DNA of 64,000 nucleotides from Rhyacophila brunnea (GCA_022495005.1 JAGYXB010000286.1:1-64000), one strand, 5' to 3'; shown: positions 11,801-23,639, counted from the stretch's first letter. Notes: generated from the sequence alone by a model not told the origin. Numbers and translations: made by a program.

Positions 11801-12083
11801 TTATGATTATTTATTGTGAAGAGATTTTTCAATATAACCTCATAGTTTCGTTGTTACAGACTGTGTCAATTGCTTCAACAATAAATAGGTATATGTTTTC
11901 ATTTGTTGCACGTTTCTCTTTTAAATAGTAGGTAGATATTAGTAATTCGCGATAAATTCTGTTAAAGACACTACACCTTTCTTCATATTCGAATAAAATC
12001 GGTTTTCTCAAAGCCTGGGTGTGATTCTTTCTCTTCTATTACTATTTCAACTACTGGCATTGGGTTTTATGGCCTATTGTAGT

Positions 12084-12604
12084 CAGCGTTGCCAATTTAA
12101 CGTTTTTCTTGGTAGATCTAGCATTTTTCGATAGGCATCTAACTTGGAAAAAACGCATCTGACTTGTGGCGTTGTTACCTACTAGCGTTTTTTTCCTAAA
12201 AAAAACGATATATTTTTGGTTTATTTATTTTCATTCGCATCAAATTTCCAACTATCGGATACTTAATGCCGGTATTTCGGTACCCATTTTATTGAGAAAT
12301 AAAACACAATGAAACAATTTCATGCATTATTTAATGTTTTTGTATATTATGTAGATATAAAATAATAATTAAACAATCATTCAATATATTTCTGGTAAAA
12401 TGTGTGGTTTTTACACGTATCGACATTTATCCGATTTTGCACTTTTTTCGATACGCGAAAGCATAGATATTGGCTTCGTTTTAGGTAGAATAAGTACATT
12501 TACTTGCAATCTTATTTTCACAAATTCTGGCGTTTTTTCCTGCCAAATAGCCTATTTTAATACACCGTCTGGCTTGTTTTTCTCAACGATAGTTGGCAAC
12601 ACTG
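12084..12604. mobile_element. hAT-type element (521 bp), TIR CAGYGTTGCCAA
   Basis: The ends are CAGCGTTGCCAATTTAACG and GTTGGCAACACTG. A perfect 8-bp target duplication ATTGTAGT lies at 12076-12083 and 12605-12612. It is the best preserved copy of the family also seen, heavily nested, at 5748-7720. A short open stretch at 12400-12645 runs across the right terminus and is not a gene. Confidence 0.85.
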
Positions 12605-12698
12605 ATTGTAGTGTTGAAAAAGAATATATTATATATAAGTACTAGCGAGTACCCGGCATGCGTTGCAATGCCACTCAAATAAATTGTTTTAGTTGTAT

Positions 12699-12850
12699 TT
12701 ATTGAAATGCTCTTGTTTTTCCGTCTGGTGCGTACACGAATAAATCAGAAGGTTTTACAACGCGTGAGCAGGCCACATACAGCTGTCCATGTGAGAAACA
12801 TGGATTTTCCACATTTGGTATAGGAACCCATACGAATTGAAGAAGAAGAA
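12699..12850 (-). pseudogene. PIF1-like helicase, C-terminal remnant (Helitron)
   Basis: The minus-strand frame reads ENPCFSHGQLYVACSRV, followed by KPSDLFVYAPDGKT, and stops at 12699-12701. GQLYVACSRV is motif VI of the superfamily 1 PIF1 helicase fused to the Rep domain in Helitron proteins. About 50 codons remain of a protein usually well over 1,000 residues. The stop lies about 55 bp from the Helitron 3' end, as in autonomous elements. No Rep domain is present. Confidence 0.75.
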
Positions 12851-12891
12851 GATGGTTGTACTAATTCAGAAGCCTTCGCGGGTGTGTGCAC

Positions 12892-13780
12892 CATAGCCCC
12901 CATATCCTGAAGCGGGCCCCCAGGCCTAACCGATTTATTTTTTTATTTTTTTTAAACGGTACAAACACGCGCGTCAATATCATTTTACTCCCTACTTTAA
13001 TTATAGTTTGTCAATTTATGGCTACGGCCGTATGTTGTAGCTTTACCACTGGGGAATGCCAAAAGAAATGGCGTATTTCAAAAAACACTACCTTATTCTT
13101 AGGTCAATAATTATTATAAAGCAATCATTATTCGTAGGATGTTTATCACACTTGAATGGTCAAAAACATAGTTTATAATGAGTATTTTTAGAATTATCTT
13201 CAAATGTGTTAATCTTGCCGATTTTTGAATAATAAAATGCCTAATTCTTGTCAAATTTGGGATCACAGAGATTATCAATATAATTTTTTATCGTGAATAT
13301 TTTACAAAAATTATCTCGTAATAAATTATACTAATTGTTTTATAAATGCGTTTAAAAATTAATAAATGCAAAAAATCTTAACACCACTGCACAGTTATGT
13401 ACCGAAATATGACTATATTCTAAAACATTAGAGCGAGAGGTTTAAAAGAATACTATTTTATGTAACAAAAATACTTTATGCAGTCATCAAATGTTTAAAA
13501 TAACTATAAAGGATAATAAGGCTTCAAAATTATATAAATAGATTATCTACAACGTTTAAGGAGTGTCAGGATCATGGTTTGAAAATACAATAAAAACTCA
13601 ATTTTGACCTACGACGAGCATGTGGGCCGTTAAGTAAGCAGGCGACTTTTTGTCAATATTACAGCAAATTTGCGGTGTATGGTTATCTTACTTAACTGGT
13701 AGAATCACCACGCTGGGCCCCCTTTAAGCCCAGGCCCCCAGGTTAGAGCCCTGTCAGCCCCCCCCTTTGTGGGGGCCATA
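12892..13780. mobile_element. hAT-type MITE, reversed second copy, nested in Helitron
   Basis: This is a reversed copy of the element at 10938-11354. The left end CATAGCCCCCATATCC equals the right end of that copy read backwards, and the right end is GGGGGCCATA. A perfect 8-bp duplication GTGTGCAC flanks it at 12884-12891 and 13781-13788. Its body is interrupted by a further dispersed repeat at about 12925-13640, which also occurs at 60130-60800. The nesting is three deep: Helitron, then this element, then the inner repeat. Confidence 0.85.
12925..13640 (+). repeat. Dispersed repeat X, copy 1
   Basis: A block of roughly 700 bp, starting near the AAACACGCGCGTCAATATC motif and ending near GACGAGCATGT, is repeated with high identity at about 60130-60800. 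A partial, reversed copy is at about 25976-26300. No coding sequence is seen. Because the two full copies begin and end at nearly the same place, it behaves as a unit, but I could not define terminal repeats. Confidence 0.7.
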
Positions 13781-14459
13781 GTGTGCACAACAACTGACCA
13801 AAGTTTCGTCACAATCGGATGAATGGTATAGGAAAGCACACGGGACAGACAAACAAACATTCAATTTTATATATTATATACGAGTAGATATGAATAACAA
13901 TTAAAAATCTCTTCTGTGTGTTAGATCCGTTGTTATAGTCCGATCGCTATGGCTGCTCAGACTGCTTGCATCATAGTCATGGCCCGTTTTCGTCCGCAGG
14001 TCTGTACCGAACTCGGTTGCACAGTCTGCAAATGAACTTTCGCCCGTGCCTGGAGTTGGCTATATGAGAGGGTAAGGAATTCACGATGGCATGACAGTGG
14101 TGCCTTAATTTCACAACCCGAGCAGAGCAATGCGCTTACATTGACGCAGCCATGTTATTGTTATATTACGCTAACCTGTATTACATTTCGCAATCATTCA
14201 CAGAGGTTAAAATACATATACAGGGGCGAATTAGTCATTGGATCAAGTAAAATAAATTTAAAGTGTAATACTTATTTAAATAAGGCAGTTTCTGCTCTAG
14301 TCAGTGGATTTTCGGATACATAAGAAATAACGCATAACGATAAATAGGTGGAAAAATTTAATTAAATACTTACCTTTAGTTTTTACAAAATTGAAAATAT
14401 AGTAGGTATTTAAGGCGCACGTAAAAATCTCTTTATTTATGTTGTTCGAGAGTTTTGTG

Positions 14460-14686
14460 CAAGGCTCGAAATGGAATGGAGCGCACTGGGTCGCCGTTCC
14501 GGTTAATGAAATCCCCAAAATTATCGCTCCGTCTCGCGGAAAAAATAATTTGGCCATCTGAGCTAAATATGGCATAAAACAAAAAAATCTTACACACTTA
14601 TTTTTATAAAATTAGATGTAGTATATTAATATTTTCGAAAAATCATTTAGCGCTCCGATTCGTAAAAATTTTCATTTCGATCGCTG
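14460..14686. mobile_element. hAT MITE (227 bp), second copy of CAGSGCTCGAAATGG family
   Basis: The element starts CAAGGCTCGAAATGGA and ends TTTCGATCGCTG, with a perfect 8-bp duplication GTTTTGTG at 14452-14459 and 14687-14694. It is a second copy of the 5843-6077 element in reverse order. The internal ATTATCGCTCCGTCTCG block is shared. Confidence 0.85.
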
Positions 14687-14899
14687 GTTTTGTGTTAGCT
14701 TTTTGTTATAAATCATTTTTTGTTTGCGCTGTGTCCTTCTTTTCGATGGACACTCGTGGTTCTAAAGTCTAGTCAAATTACACTTCCGTGTCTCGTGCCC
14801 TCTGTCTTGGGTAAAAAAATCTAAAGCAAATTACAGTTAAATAACCTTGGTAAAGTGACCCCTCTTACTTTTTTGTCGCAAATGTTATGTAAATGCATT

Positions 14900-16260
14900 A
14901 GGGCAAGTTGTGTTCCTCTGGACAATCTCCAGTTTTAAGCATTCTTGATTTTTTTTCTCAAAAACTATAAAAAAATTAGAAAAAAAGTTTAAACTATTTG
15001 GAACTCATATAAATGATGCATCACCTTTTATTTTTTGTTTCAGTGAATGTACTTTAATAAACGAGATACAGACGCTTTTATAAAACCCCTTAAATTGTCC
15101 AGAGGAGCATGTCCATTTATGTTCTTTTCGGCATAGTGTCATGTTCTGAATTAATAATTTGTTATGTACTCAACGTGTATTTTTTAAATAAATCAATAAA
15201 TAATTGTTCTTATGGACAGTATTATTCCTCTGGATAGCATATAATCAATCATTTTTTAACTTACGAATAACCTATACATAAAACGATACTTATTACTCAA
15301 AATGTTTTTCGTTAAATTGACAATAACAATAAAACCTTTTTGATCATAAGTACTATTTTTATTGAGACAAGCAAAGTAAAATTTTATCTCTTTGTAAGTA
15401 CATCTGCAATCAATAGATACTCACTAGTAACAGATTCGTCCGATTCATCATTTCAAATATAACACTTTTCACACACAAAAAAAACCTTTTCCTCTGTGAT
15501 TCTTAGCTTTCTCACATGACTTGTGAACGTATTTCTGGCATGTTTCACATTTTATTGCATTAGCTTCAGTACCATACATTTTACAAATGCCACAAGTTAC
15601 CATTAACGCATTACTTAAGATCTCTCGATGCATGTTTTGTGGCATTTGGCTCATACCGAGATCGACTGAATCAGTTGTACTCTTTTTCAGTTATGTTTCT
15701 TTTCAATGTCACTGATATCAATGCATTTTTCTGTGGTGTGTTGGTCAATATTCGGGATTTTCCTGGTTTCCTACCACGAACGATTTTCCTTGAGGGTGTT
15801 TTTAGGAAAGTACCAACTATTTCAGGTAATTTCCTTGTATGCACCATTTTCCTGCAACTCAAGGTTAGAAGAAAATGTCTCGTGCACCTGCTCAGTTGGC
15901 ATCTGAACAATTTCGATTGACTCAAAATTCTTTGTTTCCATGGCTGAAATAGAGCCGTCTTCCTGGTGGTTCATTATAATTGGTACAAGATTTCGCGGAC
16001 GATCTTTAACGTATGCTGATAAAAAATCATCTTCTGTAAAAATAGCATCGTTGAACTTAAAATTGATTACGACTGATTGTCAGTAAGTTATGATCCACGA
16101 GATTCACGATCCCTTGTCTTTCCAAGTTTGCTGCATGGCACTAAAATAACTGATTGGAGATTACGTTAGATACTTTGTCCAGAAAAATATGATACATTGT
16201 TCCTCTGGACGTGTCCAGAGGAACATTCAAATATTTATTCAGAGGAACATATTATAATGG
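14900..16260. repeat. Array of TGTTCCTCTGGACA-like motifs
   Basis: The motif TGTTCCTCTGGACA or its reverse complement recurs at 14911-14924, 15096-15109, 15223-15236 (TATTCCTCTGGATA) and 16197-16210. Two more inverted copies follow at 16211-16225 and 16238-16250, and a weaker one is at about 15205-15218. They bracket a transposase tail on the minus strand. Repeated short motifs around a transposase gene fit subterminal binding sites of the element; that function is inference. Confidence 0.45.
15469..16115 (-). pseudogene. Pogo/Tigger-like (DDE_1) transposase, C-terminal tail
   Basis: Three pieces in successive minus-strand frames resemble the C-terminal region of insect pogo/Tigger or jerky-like DDE transposases. 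About 16070-15860 reads FTEDDFLSAYVKDRPRNLVP. 15925-15671 carries RGRKPGKSRILTNTP. 15654-15469 carries a zinc-finger-like CGICK...CETCQKYVHKSC...FFC segment. The order is the normal one for the family. Frame changes lie between the pieces, and the DDE catalytic core was not found upstream, so this is a truncated pseudogene. Confidence 0.6.
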
Positions 16261-16459
16261 AAATTTTTAACGGTTTTTAATATTTTACTTTTTGAAGACA
16301 AGTTATCAAAAAGGTAATTCGCTGTAAAGAATTCTAAAACAATACACTATTATATGACATTAAAAAGTGCCACATACAAGGAGTCTTTACAATAAAAAAG
16401 TCAATTGATTATAAACAAAAATACTCACTTTTTCATTGAAAAAAGGACAAATACTATGA

Positions 16460-17950
16460 TTGACTTTCACTTTGAGATATGAGACTAAACGTCAAGACAG
16501 TTTTGCCTGGTGGAAAAATGTGCGTTCAAATGTGTTGAAAGAAGAAAAATATGATTATCCGTTTACGATAAAACACCACTATCCAAAGGAACACAACTTG
16601 CTCCTACATACCACCCCTGACTATTTCAGCGTCTCTGTCGTAAACGCACACCCACGCGCAATGAATATCTTTAAAATATACAAATCCACAAAAATATAAA
16701 AATATTATTTTCTACACGTTTCTACTCACAAAAATTTTACCTTGCAGTTTCCTTATGTTGTGACGTATCTAAGCAATGCATGGCCTGTATGCATATATCC
16801 ATGGGGCCTAACTGCCGGTAGGTAAGTTAGCAAATAATAATTAATTATTACTTTTTTGCCTACAGTTTCGATATGCGATATATCCATAATTCCACGTAGT
16901 TCAAAATTAACGGGCATGCAAATACCTACACTTAAAATAAATAGTACAGCAATAAATCAATACTGTAACTGTAATTTTAACATACAAATTTTAACGCTTT
17001 GAGAGAAATAAAAGAAATTTATTTCCCAGGTAAACCTCTCATTAGTTAATAGACGCGATCTCTAACGAAATCAAATCATTCATTCGTCCTTTATTAAATT
17101 TAAGGGTCATGCAAACTTTTTTAAACATTTTTGTCGTGATTTTAGAATTCTCGCGGAACCCGCCTGGGAATCGCTGAATTATGTAGGTACACGCATTTCT
17201 TATTGACAAGTATAAGAATTCGAAAACCATAACAATTTTATTGCGGTAGTTAATTCAAAGATCAATTTGTTAATATAACTAGTTCGCCCCTGCATATCCA
17301 TAAAATATAATAGAATAATATTTCGAAATATAATGCGATATTGCTCGCAAAACGAGAGGTGGATGGATCTAAATAAGTACATACCTACCTATACACCTAG
17401 CATTTTGCAAGAAAACCACAATCCGATATTGTAGCGTTTGCATTTTGTCCGATGTAAAGGTCTTTTGCTAAATGCTTCTACAGATCGACGTTGAGCACAA
17501 TGTCTTGTGATTAAATATAATAGAATTGGACACTAGCTACTTACCTATATTATAAATATCACATAGGTACTTGGTACCAATAAATTTATATTTTGGGAAA
17601 ATTGAAAAACAGAATTGGCGACGACTTAGTATATAGGTCAGGGAACATTCTGTTCCGTAATGTAGGTACGATATATAAACATACTAAAGGAATATTAACA
17701 TTACTTACCTTGATATGTAAATTTTTTTAATGACTATAAAACTTGTAGATATTAGTTGTCACAAATAGTCTTAATTATTGATTTATTTTCCATCCACAAA
17801 ATTTTGAAATCACATCTCAAAACTACTGAGTTCTACACTTACTAGTATTCTAATGGAAACAAGTACTGTAAGGAATAATTTTATTATTGTCTTTGGTAAA
17901 ACTGTGCGTAAGGTTCAGTGTTTTTTTATCATCAAACGAATATTGTCGCG
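16460..17950. other. No recognisable gene
   Basis: A 79-codon open stretch at 16460-16699 matches nothing I know. The rest is AT-rich with TAGGTAC motifs. Nothing else is supported. Confidence 0.4.
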
Positions 17951-18084
17951 GTAAACCAAATAATGCATTATGGGTTGTCCACCCAATTCATATTATTTTT
18001 GTAAGCCCTATATTCGTCTGTGGTTTCAAAGACTGCTAATTTCTCTTCTTTTTTCTAAGATAGGCACCATGTTTCTGTTACAAC

Positions 18085-18770
18085 GTTACATATTACGTTG
18101 TCACTCATGGAAGCATCCCCATGGACCTTCCAACCGTGGATTCGTTTTGCAACGGACCCAGTGGCCAGAGTGTTGTAGATGCAAGTGGTTACGGAATTGT
18201 GGGTTCACTTTTTGGTTAATTGATGATAACTAGGCTGTGCTGGTGCACTAACTTCTCAATGATGTCCACGTCCAGTGACGTCCCGTGGGGGTAGGCAGAT
18301 TGAGCGTCGCTTGGGGCGGCAAATCGAGGAGAATCATTTGGAATAATATATAGAAATAGCTACCTTAACTGAGTACTTAATAACGAACATATCTTTCCTT
18401 TAAATAAATCAGCTCACTGGTTGGAAACAAAATGCATTAATTAACATAAGAGGTTTAACAGGACTGTATTTTTAGTCGGGTTCACGATGTCTAGTTTACT
18501 TCCGTTGCCCTTCGACATCCTTGGTGACCTGAAACGACGCGAACACGGATGATAAAAAATATTACAAACAAAATGGGGCTGTATTATGGTACTGCCCAGG
18601 GGCGGCATTTTGTCTAGGGACGTCACTGTCCACGTCGCACAATGGGTGATCCACAGGTGCCCAAAATGATGACTGCGAGTTGGCATCCGCGCAGATGATG
18701 ACATCTCTTCCACTCACCGCTCGGAGAATGCCATCGAGCATACTGCAATATGCCCTTAAAGCTGAAGTAG
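18085..18770 (-). pseudogene. R1-clade LINE endonuclease relic, split by a MITE
   Basis: On the minus strand, 18770-18629 reads SGRDVIICADANSQSSFWAP, the ADAN catalytic block of an apurinic-like endonuclease. After the MITE at 18273-18628 the sequence resumes with DIIEKLVHQHSLVIIN. Then, near 18180-18090, in a different frame, comes TLATGSVAKRIHGWKV followed by ASMSDN, the DVTL...W.V...SDH end of the domain. The SDH histidine is replaced by N. This is typical of R1-type LINEs. Frameshifts and the insertion make it dead. No RT part follows. Confidence 0.7.
18273..18628. mobile_element. hAT MITE (356 bp), TIR CAGTGACGTCCC
   Basis: The termini are CAGTGACGTCCCGTGGGGG and TAGGGACGTCACTG, with a perfect 8-bp duplication TCCACGTC at 18265-18272 and 18629-18636. 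It interrupts the LINE endonuclease relic. Sister copies are at 37284-37720 and, broken, at 2591-3435. A related end is at about 24512. Confidence 0.9.
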
Positions 18771-18784
18771 GTATACAGAGATGC

Positions 18785-19330
18785 GTGTCCGGAAACTTGT
18801 ACGTATGCAGTTCGCCGTATCACACTTCACCGTGAAATGTTGTATCGGAAATATGTGGCCGTATATTAAAGACCGTCAAACCTCTTTGGGTCGTATAGTA
18901 CCTACTGACATACAATTTATGTCTAAATAAAACACGGTTCTTGTCGGTTTACACTTTACAGGAAGCCAGCAGCAAACAAATTTAAAAAATAGCAGATATA
19001 CTGGATTATTTGTTAGGTTAGGTTAGGTTTTCATTCTTGAATTCATGAATTTTGCCTAAATCAGCTATGAAATTGAATTAATAATGTTCATATTGAATCT
19101 AATAAAATGTTAGACCGTATAGTACCTATACGGTCATCTCTTTCCGATAAGAAAGCTCACGGCGTACTTTGCCACGGTGAAATGTTTTACGTACAATTTA
19201 CATGTAACCTGGGAAACCAGTGTCACTCTTAATTTGATGACGCTCCAGACTCTATCTGGACTCTGGAGCGTGACGTCCTTAAGCAAAGTGCTGCCCTTAG
19301 GCAGACTTGGAATAACGTCCCTATTCATTT
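18785..19330 (+). repeat. Dispersed repeat R, copy 1 (contains TTAGG x3)
   Basis: This block of about 540 bp is repeated with high identity at about 41385-41911. Both copies start near TGTCCGGAAACTTGTACGTA and end near GAATAACGTCC.(A/C)TTCATTTT. Two internal segments (TTCACCGTGAAATG and CACGGTGAAATG) are in inverted relation. At 19013-19027 there are three tandem TTAGG units, the insect telomere repeat. There is no coding sequence. It is probably a non-autonomous element of unknown class. Confidence 0.65.
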
Positions 19331-19797
19331 TTAGTCTTATATTGTATTTGTATGCATAATTGTAACGTGCATAGGTAGGTACCTAGACAGTCATATCATT
19401 GTTTACGTCCACGCAACAAACATTATTCGCCAAATATAGTATATATTATTTTATTATAGTATAGTAATGAATAATAAGGGCAATAAAGCAGTAAATAAAC
19501 TGCGGTCGGCCAAGAGTCAATTGGTCATTGACCAGACCACTGTAAATAAACAATGGTTTGATCGGCAAATAATCATACGATTAGGTGCAGTGAAATACTG
19601 GGCAATGAAGTAAATAACCACTTTCTTTAGTAAAGATTCCTACCGGGTAGGCAACCTTTTGTCTTTTATTAATCTAGCAGTTTTAACATGTATATGTTTT
19701 ACCGCTCGACGCGAAATTAAAATTGTGTGCATAAATTCGAATGTAACGCAGAAATGTTACCATTACTATTTTATTATAATTTTTCACATTATCGCGA

Positions 19798-19882
19798 CAT
19801 GCACGGTAGCTTAGAGGTTTAAGGCTGCAATAATTTTGAATTGAAGTTCTGTTCGCGTGAGTTCGAATCCAACTTCCGACAA
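19798..19882 (+). repeat. tRNA-like fragment (SINE head?)
   Basis: The sequence has an A-box-like GTAGCTTAGAGG and a B-box-like GAGTTCGAATCCAAC about 50 bp apart, the layout of a tRNA-derived pol III promoter. The acceptor stem does not pair. I read it as a tRNA-derived SINE head or an old tRNA pseudogene. Confidence 0.4.
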
Positions 19883-20145
19883 ATATTTTTATATTTTATT
19901 TTATTACTAATATGTATTTCTTAAATTATTAATTTATATTTTTAACCAAATATACGTTTATAAGTGAATACTAGACTAAATTTACGATAAAAAATATTCT
20001 TCTATTTATAAAATATCTAGAATTTTGTATGGTATAAAGGCATAATTTTAGATATTTAATAAATAAATTAATATTTTTTGACTACTATTTAATATGACTT
20101 GGATTTAGGGTTTAATAAGTAGGTAACAAACACTATCTACCTTAG

Positions 20146-20310
20146 TGGTTGGTAACCTTTTGAGAGACTGGGTAAAAAAATCAATCAAGTAGTGGGTAAA
20201 TCCTGAGTACCTCCGCTACATGGAAGTACATTGGAATGTGGATATGTGTCTTCAACCGCTCTAAGATATATACATGTTCCAATGTACTTATGTGTAGCGG
20301 AGGTACTCAT
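20146..20310. repeat. Hairpin with hAT-like end
   Basis: At about 20195-20233 and 20271-20308 lie near-perfect inverted arms built on GAGTACCTCCGCTACA and AGTACATTGGAA. Just upstream, TAGTGGTTGGTAACCTTTT followed by GAGAGACTGGGT resembles the terminal repeat of Charlie-type hATs. No matching right end was found. Confidence 0.45.
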
Positions 20311-20319
20311 TATCAGGCT

Positions 20320-21680
20320 ACTGATGATTTTACATAGTAATTATGTTTAAATTTGGTAGCGGTACTGAGAATTTCCACTAAATATCGCGCATTTTTTATT
20401 ATGCCACTGGGGTTTTTCGAATTAATAAAGTGATATATGTAGGTACCTAAGTAATGATACCTCCGGGTTTTAAAGTTATCTTAGAATTAATTTCCTTAGA
20501 TGGGGTTCGGTGGTAAATTATAAGACAGTATTTATTTAAATTTTTCAAAGAAAATAATTTATTTATTTTAAGACTTTAAAATTAAAAAACATATTTAATT
20601 ACAGAAGGTTGGCTAGGAGGGTGGTTGCATATCCTTCCCAGCTTACAAAAGAACGAAATATGGCGGGGCTAAATTTGTTATATTAAAATTAATAAGGCAA
20701 ACTGAGGACTGCTGTTAATAGACAAGGTTAAATAGCTAAGATAAAACCGGCCGTCTGAAGTTGGACGAAGCTGTTGTTTTTTTTTCGAACGTTCCCATGA
20801 TAAAACATTGTGAACATTTTAATTTATAAAAAATAAATGTCTTAGGTTTACAAATGTTACCGATAGATAATTAAGATGGTAACAGTACTTATGCACCGTA
20901 TCCGGAAAATTCTACGAATGCAGTACGCCTTAGCCCAGTCGCACATTGAAAATCGACTGGGATAATAGTCATAAATCAAAATTGAGTTCAACATGCAACT
21001 TTCTTATCTGCGTATAAATGGCAAGCCAAAATGAACGACGAAGTGCAAAATTCCGGGATAATACCAGTGCTGCATATCAGGTTAAAATAGTGACTCCAGA
21101 TGTTTTTTTTTTTTTTTAAATTAAAATGTTTTATTCCAGCAGTGTGCGAAGGTACATAAAATAACGTGTGTTTTGTGAATAACGATTACGTCACATCTAC
21201 GTATTCGACACGTTGCAGACGGCCGACGTTTGATGTGCGACCCGGCTTATTCACCATCGTTTAAACAATGAGTTCTTCCAGTGCGAAACATTGAGTTTAA
21301 ATTGAGTAAAGTCGCAAAAGTTTAGATTACCACAATGCTAACCTATCAAAAAACCAACAATTTAATTACGTTAAATTTCTTCGAACCGTTTGCGTTTGAA
21401 GCCACGCGCAAACATAATTGGTTTTAATGTTTCATAAAAAAAAATACAATTAAAAAATGAATTTTCTAAAACTTGTTTCGCAGAGAATATAAATCACCGC
21501 AGCAGTAGTTGACGCCCAAATATATTATTATTTGATACTGACAGAAAATTTATCGAATTTTATTTTGACACCTGAAAAAATAATATTAATGATGATATTG
21601 CTGAGCCAAAAGACGTAAAGGACGATTTTAGCCGTTACCTTCATGACAATATTAATAATTAGGATTTTATTGATTTATAT
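20320..21680. other. AT-rich stretch without a gene
   Basis: No gene or complete element could be supported here. A poly-T run lies near 21104-21117. Confidence 0.4.
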
Positions 21681-21681
21681 T

Positions 21682-22158
21682 TTACCACGTTTTTCTTAGC
21701 TTGTATTCTTGTTTGTCCTGTAGTTTTTATCCAGTACAAATCTTGCAATCGATTTTAACTAACTTCCCGACTAGCTAGAAATTTGAAACTTTTAGAATAG
21801 ATATATCAGAACAAGATCCCAATGCATTCTTGTAATACTTTTAGCCATCTTTAAGTAGAATTGTATTCATTTTCAGTTAATTCTGTTTTGTATGAAAAGT
21901 TATTTTGGAAGAAATCCGAAATCCAATTCACTATTATTGGTTGCTAAGGAGGTGGTCCTAGTAACTAAATTATTAATATATAAGTGCGTTACTATGGAAA
22001 TCAAAATGACATTTCAGTATTCTATATTATGTGTTTGTTGCAAAATAGCAAAAAAATATTTGTTGACAATCGCCTTATTTGTCATAAATTATTAATAGGT
22101 ACATAGAATTGTCAAGTATGATTTTATTGATTTAACAGACAATTTAAAAACGTGGTAT
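21682..22158. mobile_element. MITE family ACCACGTTTTT, copy at 21.7 kb
   Basis: The element is bounded by TTACCACGTTTTTC on the left and AAAAACGTGGTATA on the right, and is about 475 bp long. Its interior (ATTGGTTGCTAAG, AACTAAATTATTAATATAT, GTTACTATGGAAATCAA) recurs in the copies at 31081-31538 (reversed), 41911-45640 (split by a LINE) and 59850-60030 (reversed, partial). Fragments are at 4481-4575 and 22868-22918. There is no gene. Short open stretches are chance. Confidence 0.75.
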
Positions 22159-22867
22159 ATAACAAGTTCTTTTTATCTTATAATTATTTCTTTTCAATCT
22201 GTCCAAAATGAACATATAATATGCTAGGGCCATTGTATTTGGGATAATACAGTAATAATTAGCATCGCTTATTATTCTGGAGAATCGTATGTAGGTATTT
22301 AAAATTCGAGAGCCAAAGTGACAATTTGTAATTTCATAGGAGTGCAATTTCAAGTAGAAATATTATTGGGTTCGTCATATTTTTCGCTTTCTAACCATCC
22401 AATATTTATAATATATATTATTCTACCTATAATGAAGAGTGTTTGCAATGAATCTGCGAGTGAATTTTCACTCGCTGGGGCATTTTTATTTTATTATATT
22501 TTTAAAACTACGAACTTTCAAAAATCGTTATATCACATTCTAAAGAATTTATCAAACCATTTTAAATGATTCGAATATTTATAAAATACGATGCAGATAG
22601 GTAATAATAAAATTTGGATTTCCAATAAACGCACACAATAAGTAGTTTTAGTTTTTAACTCAAAAATATCTTCTTTTTTTTAAAAATATTAAGTTAAACG
22701 TATTAAATTGTAATTTTTGCTAAAAATATTACTCGTACCCTGTACCTACATAAATATTTATGAGGTTCATAATTTTTTTTTAATAAAATAATTTGTGAGA
22801 CTAAATTGTGCTCCGTTTGATAGAAGTCGTTGTAATTTTTAGTAGTCAAGATTGCAAAGTTTATACT

Positions 22868-22918
22868 GGATAAATAACCACCGGACAAACAAGAATAGGG
22901 CTAAGAAAAACGTGGTAA
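22868..22918 (-). repeat. Terminal fragment of the ACCACGTTTTT MITE
   Basis: The segment CCACCGGACAAACAAGAATAG leading to GCTAAGAAAAACGTGGTAAAA is the outer end of the MITE family described at 21682-22158. The rest of that copy is missing. Confidence 0.6.
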
Positions 22919-23639
22919 AATATCTGGTTAAGTTAAAAAAAAAATATATATATATATTTTAATTGTGATGCAGACACGGAAACCGAACTTCCCGATCTAC
23001 AGATCTAGGGATAGGCGTTCTGTCTATTACAGCACCGCGGGCACCATTCCTACCTATTATTAACACACTGATAGGTGTAATAAAATTTAGCGGCATTTAC
23101 AATATGAGCGGTACACCATTACCATGTGTCGCATAATCAAAGGGTAAAGAGACGCTTTACGGGTGTTTATCTTTTGGAAAGCGGAGTAAATAGAGTAATT
23201 TGGAGCAGTACGGTTATATTTTAAATGTACCTGTGAATAAACTGTGTGTACCAATTATTTTTTTTACGTTTTAAAACAAAAGCCCCGGGCGAATGTTTTA
23301 ATGCGCTCTCCCGCTAGTATAATAATGTAACCGATGTATTAGGCAATGTTCAAATGGACCAGTATTTTTTCATTGAATTTAGCATTGATGGAAATTTCAC
23401 GATATCTGTTGAGATTTTCATTCATAATTGAAACAAAATATATAACAATTGGTTGGTTTATATATTATTATAAACATAGTAACAGTGAGATAATATGTAT
23501 AAATGAGGTGTAAAATACACAAATGTGTATGAGAAAACATCTACATTTTCTATGACGTGGTGGTTATTATTATTATTTTTAATATATATTCGAAACGCAC
23601 AATATTAACTAAGATTAGGTATATAATTTACACCGACCT

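Larger units (their letters stand above)
12642..13888 (-). mobile_element. Helitron, deletion derivative, with nested insertion
   Basis: Read on the minus strand, the element starts TCTACTCGTATATAAT at 13888 and ends ACTCGCTAG at 12642. The base before the 5' TC is A and the base after CTAG is T, exactly the A^T insertion site of Helitrons. The 5' part contains the GTTTGTTTGTCTGTCC block common in insect Helitrons. The 3' part carries the end of a PIF1-like helicase. Between them lies a hAT-type element (12892-13780). Without it, the Helitron is only about 350 bp, so most of the Rep/helicase gene had already been lost. Confidence 0.75.

Noticed and set aside
15639..15920. Plus-strand genes over the transposase tail
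   Set aside because: They are antisense shadows of the minus-strand pogo/Tigger-like remnant.
19013..19027. Telomere or interstitial telomeric array
   Set aside because: Only three TTAGG units, and they are part of a dispersed repeat with a second copy.
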